Part shown: piece by piece, positions 22,983 to 32,819 of the stretch
Position numbering within the stretch: the stretch's first letter is position 1
Layout: every line of letters begins with the position of its first letter
DNA from: Vitis vinifera
Taxonomy: Eukaryota; Streptophyta; Magnoliopsida; Vitales; Vitaceae
Direction of reading: 5' to 3'
Length of the DNA: 64,000 nt
NCBI RefSeq assembly: GCF_030704535.1
Contig: NC_081810.1
Coordinates: forward strand, 4,063,501 to 4,127,500
Program-made: the position numbers and the translations under genes
Notes under the pieces: model-generated
Told to the model about the DNA's origin: nothing
Database searches by the model: none
The model's input: only the letters and a program-made list of their open reading frames with translations

Positions 22983-25425
22983 ATGACCGAGTCAAACGCC
23001 GACTCAGCTATTAACGTCCCCGATATCCCAGTCGAGATCGTGACCGATGAAGAAATGGCTCTCATCGAAGCCGCCTTAACCGCCGCTCGTTCCTCTCTCT
23101 CTTCCTCTACAATTCCTGCAATCTCCTTCACTGCTGCTGCTTCTTCTTCGTCCTTTTCTCCTCTTTTGCACAGAAATGCTCGCTCCATTGGCTCCATCGC
23201 TCGACTCTCCAAGCGGAGACTCTCCGATTGTACGGACACAAGTCCCATCCGTGATATTGAGGATTCGGGCGTGTTGAGGAGCACCCAGAAGAAGATTGGG
23301 GTGAGAGAGTCGCTGCTGCATCGGTTTCGGAGGAAGAAAGGGTTGTCCGTCACTGATATTACCGGCACGGTACGGATTTTTTTTTGTTTGTTTGTTTACT
23401 TTTCTTTAATTTTGGGGGATGAGTTTGCAACTTTGCATGTCTAAGATATTCGATGTTTTGTTTCTGTTGAAAGGTTTCGAAAATTTATTGATTTTGATTT
23501 TGGGTGTAGAAAGGAAATTCACATTTTCTTGTACATTGACTTGCTTGTTTATGTTTTTCTGCTGTTCACTGGGAAATGGAGATCGTGATTCTAATTTTTT
23601 GGCAACGGGATTGAGCTGTGTTTATAACCTGGGATTTTGTGAAGTATAAATAGATGGGCATTTTGTGAAGTTGATTTGGGTGCACAGCTAGGTGTGGGTT
23701 TGGCATTCCTTTTATGAGCACCTTGATTCACTAACTGTATTTCAAATTTACCTTTTAAACCTAATCCTTGTTACAAGGTGATGTAAATTAAGCCTCCTAA
23801 ATTTGAGGTTGCAATCTCTAAGGTTGTGTTTGGTTCCCTGCAAAAAATGCTAGTAAAATGATTTTCTAAATATCAAAGAAAATAAAATACAGTTAAAAAT
23901 AAAAGAGTTAAAATTAGTGAAATGAGTTTGAAGTAGTATATAGAAATAATTTATTGATTTTAAATATATTTTTTATTTTCCTCCGCTCTTTCTTTTTTAC
24001 TACTTTCCCTCTGTATTTTCTTTTCCTCATGTTTTCCCATACATTTTCCTGGAACCAAACATAGCCTAAAGATTTTGAACTACTGAACCTAATTGGGATT
24101 ACAAATTAGTCTAATTGTTGTCATTTAGGAATTGCTTCAAACATTAACTTGAAAATATGAGTCTATACTTTAGATCAATTGTGAATTCTAAACTCAATAG
24201 TTCTCATCAAATTCTAGCTTCCATTTTACATTGTTCCCTGCATTATTTTATCAGTTCACAAGGTGTACTTGGAAATTAAAGTGTAATGTTTTTCCCTCTA
24301 TGGGTTTTGATGAAAGGTTTGCTAGGTTTTGTCTTTGCAAATTTCAACTGAAGGAAATTGGAAGAAATTGATCTTACTGTGATCCTCTTTTCTTGCTAAC
24401 AATAGGAATGGTGTGAAAAACAAATGGAGTTTCTTCTACTCCTCAGGAAGCCAGAAATCACTAAGGCTATGAAAGCGGGTATTGTCCGTCATGCAAAACT
24501 TGAAGAAGAGGTATACTTTTGAACTCCAGATTTCATCAAATTTCTTTTAGACGTGTGACCATCCATCTTATTATTGCTGCTTGAGTTTCTTCTCTCTGGC
24601 TCTGCAATCATGAAATTTGTTCTGAACACTTGATCATCTTTGTAACTTGCATTAGAGTTTCCTTCCCCTTCACTCATGTGGATAAAGTTGTTTGTGCTCA
24701 TGAAGTAGATTTTTTTAAGTCACATTATGGGAGATTAATTTTCTTGTGGGAAATTAAGTCACTCTCAGCCAAGTAGAATGGAAATCTACAAAGCCACTGT
24801 ATGGTTGTGCAGAATTGGATTTGAGTAAATAAATTATAGCTATTTTAAAACAGATCAGCATCATCGGATGTCTGAAATGGAAAGATGTAGTGCTTGTTTT
24901 ACTGGTTCAAGTCATGAAGAATTTTTTTTTTTTTGATAGATAAACACACAAGGATATATTAGATAAAGGGAGCTTGAAAGGCGACCCAGAGCATACAGGG
25001 AGTATACAATTGCCACCTAAAAACAGAAAAAACAAAAGGGAAAAACCCTCACCAGCCCTTAACACGAACCTAACCAATCCACAAAGTTAAACAAGGTTAA
25101 GGGGCCTACAGTTATAGAAGACAAGTCATGAAGAAATTATAATGTGGTTAGATCATAATTTTTTTCTATTCACAGCAGTGTGGCCAACAAAGAATTCTAG
25201 AAGGAACTGAGGAGTTCCTTAATTGATTCAAGCAGTAGAAATGTAATTATATCATCTAGAATAATTTATCTCTAGATTTTTAAGCCTTGCTTCAGTAACA
25301 GCGTTGCTCAAATTCAAAACATGTCCTTTCGCATTCTTGCATGTGTAGTAGATTTAGTTATTATATTGCAGTTTATCTGACTTTGTGAAGTTGTTTTATG
25401 ACATCTAATGCTATATACTTGGATG

Positions 25426-25460
<35 letters not shown>

Positions 25461-27721
25461 GAATTGTATAATTATTTGTTTAATCTTTGTGAATTTACAG
25501 TGCATGCAACCCAATATCTTGTTTCTGTCGGTCACCTTCTTTGCTCTTTATGCTTACTTTCCTGATTTTATTTATGGGCAGGTTGTAAAAAAAGTAAAAG
25601 TTCGTGTTGGAACACTTGAGGATGTATTGGCTTTGAAGTTCATAAACTTCATAGTGGGTGCAAATCAGTTATTATTTGAAGGACTAACACGCGAGTTACC
25701 ATTGTGAGTTGGACTGGTCATGGTTCTGTTTGATTTCTATATTTCTGGCTCCACTTTCATATAGCTTTTCTTTGCATATGCTGAAGATATTTGTCTATAG
25801 TAACTGGTTGACCATAAGTTTTGTAGGCTGTCAAGGGGCTTGGGCTATATCCAGTGATAAGTTACTTTGTCTTCAATATAGGATCCATGCTGGAAAAGAG
25901 TCGGATGAGTATAGCCATCTGGAATTTCAATAGGATGTTGGGTTATCTGCATTATTAGTCTATTGTGTCAGAAACCCTGAGTGGCTGGTTCTCTTTCCAG
26001 GGCATGAAAGGCTATGAGATATTTTTAAAACAAGCAATAGCTATCTGGCTTGACCTTGAAGATCATATGCTTGGATATGATTGCACTGATCTCAAACAAA
26101 GTGAAATTTAAAATGTAGCCAGATAGATGTTGAATATCAGTATAGTAATTCTTGTCCTAATTCAATGGACGTTTACAAAAGGAAAATTTTGGGACTGTTA
26201 AAATCATTGGCAGACGAATCGTTTTAGAGAGCGTAAAAGTGGATCACCTTACCTCTTAACAAAATGAGTGAGATTATGCATGGGAACTCAAATTTATATA
26301 TTGGTCTTTTCGGTCTTTTTTTTTTGGTGGTTTTACTTTCACAGGTTGATTCTAACCCCAATCAGCTTTGGGACTTTGATGTTAAAAACATTTTATATTC
26401 TCTGATATACTTACTTCTGTATGCCATTAGAATAGGCTTTGTGGAAGGTGTATGGATGGTGGGTGTAATTGATGAAATTCGAATGCCAGAAACAGAAGCG
26501 AACAGAAACCCAATACTAGTAGAAACAAAAACTCGTGCTCAAGCTAGATCTCCTGCTGAACCGCAACAGAGAAATGGAAGGTATGCTCATTCTTATGGTT
26601 TCTATTTCAATTTTGTTGACATGAGGAATTGTTAGCTAATTCATCCTGATCTTATGTTATGGCAGGCTTCAATTGATGTGCTACAAGCGTCTGTGGGACA
26701 GTTTAGCAGCCAATAGCTTCCCTTCCAGACAATTTTATGATTTTTTTGCTTTAAATCCCCATTATATCTTATCTGAAGAAATCAGAGAGAACACTGTTAA
26801 CTCTGGTTTTCCTGCAGAGGTAAAAAACTGCTTCCAGCCAGAAGTTCAATTATTTTTGTGTCGAAATTGATGGGAATATTCCAGTGCATTAGTCATGAGG
26901 CTAGCACCATTTTACTTGTATTTGAGATGTTATATTCTTCAATGGTTCTTCCAAATGGCTATATTCCAAATAGATGGTGTGGATAATGATTCATAATTCT
27001 ATGGGAACAATACTGAGTCATGATCAAAACCTTATTCAGTTATTTGTTTCTTGATACTTAATCATCTCATTTTGGCATTGCAGACCCTTGATGACTTATT
27101 GAGATACTTTAGTAATATGTGTTGTATGCTTCCCCCTGCTGACGACCAGCTACTGTTGAGGTGAGTACGGAAATTCTTGTTCTTATTTCTAACGGGAGAA
27201 ATCTTCATAGTTGCCTCAATTTGATCTGCATCATCTCAATCAGGAAGACTCCTCAACTCCAGAGGGCACATAAATAAATTGTTTTAGAAAATTGGAAATG
27301 GTTGGCTCTTTTCATTGGGATGGATTTCATCTGTTTGTATAATTTTTCAACTTTTGGATTGAATCAGGCCTAGACTCTGGTTTGTTCAATCCGTAGAACA
27401 TTAGATTCGCTCACTAGTTCCACAAACATGTAGAAATTTGGCTACATCCTTTTGCAGCCCTCATTAAGATTGTTGACCCAGACTTGTCTTTGGTTGCTCT
27501 GGTGCAGATACGAATACCAAGAAGATCATTCACTGCTCGGTGAAGATCGGTTTATGTATGATTCTGATTGGGCCAATAGACAAATTCGGTGTTGTCTTGA
27601 GTTCTGGCTGGGGGAAAGAGAAGCCAATTACACCCCAGTGGAAGAGCATTGGAAATGCCGGCATTGTAAGTTTAGTTCCGTTTGTCCTGCAAAGATCAAC
27701 GCAGACTGTACGTCAAGCTAG
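22983..27721 (+). CDS. EXO5: exonuclease V (EXO5/DEM1 family, PD-(D/E)xK nuclease with Fe-S cluster), 7 exons
   Basis: Exons are 22983-23369, 24406-24510, 25582-25703, 26431-26580, 26666-26819, 27084-27160 and 27508-27721. They join in frame to 1209 nt (402 residues), with GT-AG introns throughout. The family is recognised from [32 protein letters not shown] and [13 protein letters not shown]. Nuclease residues appear as D219 (in VGVIDEI) and E236-x-K238 (in LVETKTR). Cys132 with C382, C385 and C391 would ligate the 4Fe-4S cluster known in this family. EXO5 degrades single-stranded DNA in repair or genome maintenance; the Arabidopsis protein is annotated as chloroplastic. An upstream in-frame ATG at 22830 could give a longer N-terminus. 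It is a little shorter than the Arabidopsis protein (about 450 aa). Confidence 0.92.
23819..24069. mobile_element. Tourist-like (PIF/Harbinger) MITE with TAA target-site duplication
   Basis: The element 23822-24066 (245 bp) begins GGTTGTGTTTGGTTCC and ends GGAACCAAACATAGCC, an imperfect terminal inverted repeat of about 16 bases. It is flanked on both sides by TAA (23819-23821 and 24067-24069), the target-site duplication typical of PIF/Harbinger MITEs. It has no coding capacity and lies in EXO5 intron 1. Similar elements occur at about 31.7 and 39.5 kb. Confidence 0.88.
24908..25135 (-). mobile_element. very short LINE 3' tail insertion with perfect 14-bp target-site duplication
   Basis: The 14 bases caagtcatgaagaa occur at 24908-24921 and 25122-25135. 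Between them, on the minus strand, is about 200 bp of LINE end: a decayed C-terminus resembling FVDWLG, then a 3' UTR with gtatactccctgtatgctc, ending in a poly-A tract (plus-strand T-run at 24922-24934). It lies in EXO5 intron 2, antisense to the gene, and is 5'-truncated to almost nothing. Confidence 0.93.
25429..25454. repeat. (TA)n microsatellite in EXO5 intron 2
   Basis: About 12-13 TA dinucleotides just upstream of exon 3. They create spurious Ile-Tyr repeats in open frames on both strands. Confidence 0.9.
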
Positions 27722-28576
27722 AGAAAGGAACAGATACCCTCTCATTTGATTAGTATTTTTCTCCTCAATAATGATAACGACCTCAACTTGCAGCCTCCCT
27801 GCAAAGAAGCAATAATTTTTATACAAGCTTCTCTGCATTCATTTGAAGAAGACAATGCTGAGTTGGTCTTCTGGGTTGCAGTCTGATTATGTATTGGTTA
27901 TGTATAACATGCCTCTTCTCTGGGGCAATGAATTCATCGTTGTAAGAATAAATTTGTAGACTGATGATTCCCTCTTGTGAAAATGGAACTGTAAACCAGG
28001 AGTTATTGTTAGTTAATTGTTCATTTTTAAGTAATTGTATCTGTTGTTTTCAAAGATTGGAACTTCTGTATTTAGAAGATTCTGAAAGCCAAATTGCTAG
28101 AAAACACAAGGAAAATATTGCCTTTATTTCCCAAAACAGAATTCATCTGCTGCAGGAGTTGTGCTGTTGCATTTTTATTTTTATTTTTTCAATCAGCTTT
28201 AAGAGTTTAGCTTTTAAGTTTGATAATCACTGCATCCTATTAAGTGAAGATTGTTAATGTAGTTTTTAAGTTTAGGTGCAGGCAAAAGACTTCTGAAGAC
28301 CTGAAAAGGCAAATACCAGATTACTGCTTTGTATCAATTTTTGATTTATGGAGCAGGATACTAGGATGTGATACTATTGTGGTCAGTGGGTCTTTTATCA
28401 CTTGGAAGCACTATTTTTTTTTTCTTTTTACATCATTTAAAATTGCAAACTCAGGATATATTTTTGGTTATAAATTAAGAAGAAAAACAAAAAATACAAG
28501 AACATATTTATTTTACATTGAAAAAACAAAATTAGAGAAGATAGAAAAACCTAAGCTGAAATATTGACCTTAGAAT
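27722..28576. other. convergent intergenic space between EXO5 and the receptor kinase
   Basis: This holds the 3' UTRs of the two genes, which converge here. The plus-strand open frames at 27964-28257 and 28244-28567 have no recognisable domain and AT-rich codon use, so they are not called as genes. Confidence 0.55.
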
Positions 28577-30970
28577 TCAATCCGTCATCTCCTCATTTGG
28601 CACCAACTCCTCCTCTCCAACTAGAAGCTCCACCACCTTACTCATGGCTGGCCTTGTATCTCGATCGTCTTCCACACACAGCAAAGCAACCCTTACCATT
28701 CTCTGAACCTCCTTTTTGTGGCATCTCTTTTCCAGTCTAGGATCAATCACTTCTTCAAGCTCTTGTTCTTGGATCTTCAGCCTAAACCATTGTACCATCT
28801 GGTTGTGCCCACTCCCTTCTGCGGTAGCCAAATTGAAGCCAGAAGCCCTCTTTCCGGTCAGCAGTTCCAGCAGGACAACTCCATAGCTGTACACATCTGC
28901 CTTTGCGTTGATTCTTAGGTTTATCATCCACTCTGGAGCCAGGTACCCTCTAGTGCCCCTCACTCTGGAAAACCCCATATCGTTTGTGTCTTTAAAAAGC
29001 TTTGACAGGCCAAAGTCTGTCACCTTGGGTTCTAGATGATCATCTAGTAGTATGTTCTGAGGTTTCACATCACAGTGGAGAACCCACTCCAGGCACTCTT
29101 CATGTAAATAAGACAGACCCTTTGCTGTCCCTATGGCTATGTTATATCTCTGCTCCCAGCCCAATCTCATTGCCGAATCAGCTGAGAATAGGATTTTATC
29201 CAAGGAACCATTCTCCAGGTACTCGTAGACCAGAAGCTTGTCGTCATTCTCGGCGCAGAAGCCCCACATTTTGACCAAGTTCCTGTGATTGATCTTCCCT
29301 ATGATGCTCACCTCCGCCCAGAATTCTGAGTCTCCCTGCAGAATTATCCCTTCCAGTCTCTTGACTGCAACGATTCTCTTATCATCTAGAACCCCTTTGT
29401 AGACTGTCCCAAAGCCCCCCCTTCCAATCTCTTCTCTGAAGTTCCTAGTTGCCCTCTTCAGTTCTCCAAAAGTGAAGTGTTTGAAGCCCATGGCTAGGAC
29501 TATGTATCCCATATTCACCAGTTCCTCACGAATGCGCTTTCTGAAAACAAACCACCACCCTAAACCAATGAAAACTATTTCAATGACTGCAACAGAACCC
29601 GCGAATGAAATCAGATATTTCATATACCAGTTTTTATTGGGATTTTCCGCACCAGCATTTATATTGCGAAGAACAATTTCTGGGGTAGAACAGTTGAGCT
29701 GATCATAGGTTCTGAGCTTTTCTCCTCCGGCCTGAGAGGCCATGATTCCTTTTGGAACCTTTATGTGCATGATCATGGCGGTGTCGGGCATATGATATCC
29801 ATTAAGGAGATATCTTTTTGGGTAACACTGTCCTTGTCCATCCAGTGCATATCCAAAACCCTTGCATGTGCAATCATTCAAGCAGGCATTCTTACACGCT
29901 TCCAAACTGATACCAATATTGTAGCTGTTCAAGTCATATCCAAAGTAATCTGTGTGGAGAAGCTCCATGAAACCCAATTCAGCTGGAGCACAACTCATAT
30001 TGAAGGAGGGGGAGCAGCCTTTAGTCCAGTCTGAGGGATCGTTGCGGTCGAAACCATCAGGGCAAGCACAAGAAGGCAGTGGATTGTACCTGCAAACACC
30101 ATACTCGCCACACAACCCATGAACCAGGCAAGCATCCACACCACTAGGCAACCATGCTATTTCCCATATCCCTGTCAATTCATCTAGGCTGTACAGTCTC
30201 AGGATTCCATCATAATCTAACGTTAGGCGCCTTTTCGGACCAACCCCATAGTCAGAGGCATTGAACTTCAGATTGTCACTGGATCTGAACCTTCCCATGT
30301 TGTTTAGAGCTGCAATTTTGGTACTATTATAGGGTGTTCTGCGGCTAAAGAAGACGGTTAAAGGCCAGTAGACACTCGAAACTACAGGCCCATCATAAAC
30401 AAGATTTAATAAGTTATTGTCGTCAAATTGGAACCTATAAAATCCAGACGAAAATGTATCTCGACTCCTCATAGAGACCAGGCTTGTGTTTCTGGTAAGC
30501 GGCTGTGTTGGAAGGAGAGTGTCAGTGGGGAAATCAAAACTCTCCCAGATGACCTCCTTTGCCTGGTTGATGAGCACCAAATTTCCAGTTTCAAGAAGCT
30601 GAACTTCCACCTCTCCATCTGAGAATGTGTCTGTGGACCATACGATCGAACCATCCGCATCAGTCAATACCAGGTTGCCGTTTCTGTGGAGAGTGAGTCT
30701 GGACCCTTTCCCGTTAACCGGCCGGTCTCTGTTGGCCATCCAAACCACAGTCTTTTCAGCAGAATTAGTGAACCAGATTGCATAGCAGTAGACGTTGGTG
30801 CCCACCCTGTAGAACCCACTAGAGAACGACCCTTCTGGTGAAACCAGCAACTGCCCTTCTTTCTCAACAGATAAGGAGAGTCCAGGCTTCAAGCTTGGCA
30901 GCTTATGGGTTAGTGCCAAAGCCACTGTAGGTCCAAGCAGGAAGAGAAAAAGCAAACGCAGAGCTTCCAT
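28577..30970 (-). CDS. G-type lectin S-receptor-like serine/threonine kinase, ZmPK1-like, intronless
   Basis: A single exon encodes 797 residues from the ATG at 30970 (context cccaccATGG). The open frame continues six codons upstream to a TTG, which I reject as start. Domains in order: signal peptide about 1-20; B-lectin domain about 25-150 (VVWMANRDRPV); S-locus region; EGF-like CLVHGLCGEYGVC about 281-293; PAN-like Cys-rich region about 325-405; transmembrane helix about 450-476 ending in VFRKR. A kinase domain follows about 510-785, with GRGGFGTVY, AVKRL, catalytic HCDVKPQN near 632, DFG near 652 and GTRGYLAPEW. The HCD (not HRD) marks a non-RD kinase, a class linked to innate immunity in plants. 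The ligand is unknown. The frame is intact. Confidence 0.95.
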   Translation of the reverse strand: MEALRLLFLFLLGPTVALALTHKLPSLKPGLSLSVEKEGQLLVSPEGSFSSGFYRVGTNVYCYAIWFTNSAEKTVVWMANRDRPVNGKGSRLTLHRNGNLVLTDADGSIVWSTDTFSDGEVEVQLLETGNLVLINQAKEVIWESFDFPTDTLLPTQPLTRNTSLVSMRSRDTFSSGFYRFQFDDNNLLNLVYDGPVVSSVYWPLTVFFSRRTPYNSTKIAALNNMGRFRSSDNLKFNASDYGVGPKRRLTLDYDGILRLYSLDELTGIWEIAWLPSGVDACLVHGLCGEYGVCRYNPLPSCACPDGFDRNDPSDWTKGCSPSFNMSCAPAELGFMELLHTDYFGYDLNSYNIGISLEACKNACLNDCTCKGFGYALDGQGQCYPKRYLLNGYHMPDTAMIMHIKVPKGIMASQAGGEKLRTYDQLNCSTPEIVLRNINAGAENPNKNWYMKYLISFAGSVAVIEIVFIGLGWWFVFRKRIREELVNMGYIVLAMGFKHFTFGELKRATRNFREEIGRGGFGTVYKGVLDDKRIVAVKRLEGIILQGDSEFWAEVSIIGKINHRNLVKMWGFCAENDDKLLVYEYLENGSLDKILFSADSAMRLGWEQRYNIAIGTAKGLSYLHEECLEWVLHCDVKPQNILLDDHLEPKVTDFGLSKLFKDTNDMGFSRVRGTRGYLAPEWMINLRINAKADVYSYGVVLLELLTGKRASGFNLATAEGSGHNQMVQWFRLKIQEQELEEVIDPRLEKRCHKKEVQRMVRVALLCVEDDRDTRPAMSKVVELLVGEEELVPNEEMTD

Positions 30971-31698
30971 GGTGGGTCTTTGGGCCAAGGTTTACACCTA
31001 GAAAGATAGAACAATCTGAATTTCAGTAGGGCCTTTTTGAATATGCAGAATTCAATTTGAATTGCAGATCATTCAATACTTAATTAGGCTTCTCTCTCAA
31101 ACAAATTTCCATGGTCATAAGTCATAAGCCGCATACAAATACGCCTGTGGCTCTCCATTCATACTTGGAAAAATGAAATTTGAGTGGTGCAACCCAGCTT
31201 CAAATATTATTATCTAAATCAGCGCTCAAGTCAGATGTATATTTTTTTTGTGGTTGCCCAAACTTTCTGCCTTTGATGACGACATGAAAACTAATTGCTC
31301 TGTTTTTAATTCATTCAATCATCAGTGGATTTAGGACAACTAGAATTTCAAATTTGTAAGTCCATGTTGGAGCCCTGGATTCAGGTCAATGGTATTGCTT
31401 GTTTGTTTGTGCCAAGCCCATTTTGTGGCTTGGTTCTTGGCCTACTTGTGTATCTGCTTAGGTCATAGCCTCAATAAATTTAGGCTCCTAATGGCTGTCA
31501 TGAAAACCATTTGGTGGCTTATTTATTGGCCTCTTAGTCAACATTCATGCTTCCCAACATCTTTATTTCCATTATTTTAAAAATGAAATATGATTGGTAA
31601 GTTCAAATATTATTCTTTGAATCAGCATTAAAGTCTCATATTTCTATGGTTGCCCAAACTCATTGCATTGTGACATGAAAATTATTATCTGTTTTTAA

Positions 31699-32009
31699 TA
31701 AATATGTTTGGTTCCTGAAAAAGTATGAGGAAGGAGAAAAAATGTTAAAAAAAAAAGGGTTTTCTCATGTTTGATTTGACTATAAAAAATAGAAAAAAAA
31801 ATCAAATATAATTAAAATTAATTAGAAATTTACTCATTTTAAAATTATTTAATCTTTATAGAATTGGGGAAAATAAGTGAATTGAGTGTGAAAAAGGGTA
31901 TAAAAATAATTTATTGATGTTTAATTTATTTTTTTATTTTCTTTCTTTCTACTTTTTTTCTTCTTTATTTTCTTTCCCTCAAAATTTTCAAAAACTAAAC
32001 ATAGCCTAA
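31699..32009. mobile_element. Tourist-like MITE, same family as the EXO5 intron copy
   Basis: It starts near 31699 with atatgtttggttcctgaaaa and ends ctaaacatagcc at 32006, followed by TAA. Its interior shares aataatttattgat and the C/T-rich right half with the 23.8 kb copy. The left target-site duplication is blurred. Confidence 0.65.
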
Positions 32010-32761
32010 CCATTTCCTAATCGGGTCAATTACAAAAACTACCTTATAATTGTTATCCCACTTTTTCTTTTTTAAGCATAATAGACTCTAAATTATAATC
32101 ATGGTATAACTCTTTTTATTATTATTGTTATTATTTGTAATTTTATTTTAAGAAATAGATTAAAAAAACCTAATGTGATCTAGAGTCTATTTGGTAGTAG
32201 TTTTTGGGAATACTTCTAGTATAAAAAGAGTTTTTGAAGGAAAATCCAACAAAATTCAAAATACTTTTAAAAAATTTAAAAATTACTTATAGTTCTTTCT
32301 AAAAAACTTAGAATAAGTTTGATAGTGTTTATTGTTTTTTTTAGAAGTGTTTTTAAAAGAATTATCTATCAAGTGTTTTTTTTTTTTAAAAAAAAAATAT
32401 TATAAGTGATTTTTCAATATTATAAGAAAGATTAAGTGTTTAATAAAATTGAAAAAATATTTTTAATTTTTTTTTTAAAAAAAACATTGTAGATGTCCCA
32501 TTATCTCTTTAGCCATTCTTGAAGATGTGTAAATGTCCCATTATCTCCCATTCATTTGAAAAGATATGTAAATGCTTCCAGAAGCTTCAAGCTTCAATAT
32601 AAAACTCAAGTGAACAATGGATTGAGGAGTTTGTGACATATAGTTTAAAATTTTTAAATACATCATGGAGGTTGGTTGAAATTTGATAATTTGAATACCC
32701 TATTTTTATTTTGTTAGGACTTGGACCTCATAGCCTAAATTAATAGAAGAATTATGCAATA

Positions 32762-32763
<2 letters not shown>

Positions 32764-32815
<52 letters not shown>
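32764..32815. repeat. (TC)n microsatellite, 52 bp
   Basis: 26 uninterrupted TC dinucleotides in intergenic DNA. On the other strand they give a spurious Arg-Glu repeat. Confidence 0.97.

Positions 32816-32819
<4 letters not shown>

Noticed and set aside
28244-28567. 107-codon plus-strand frame downstream of EXO5
   Set aside because: AT-rich, Lys-rich codons with no domain, overlapping the 3' UTR space of two convergent genes.
30971-30988. Six extra N-terminal codons on the receptor kinase frame
   Set aside because: They begin with TTG, not ATG; the ATG at 30970 has a good context and is followed directly by the signal peptide.
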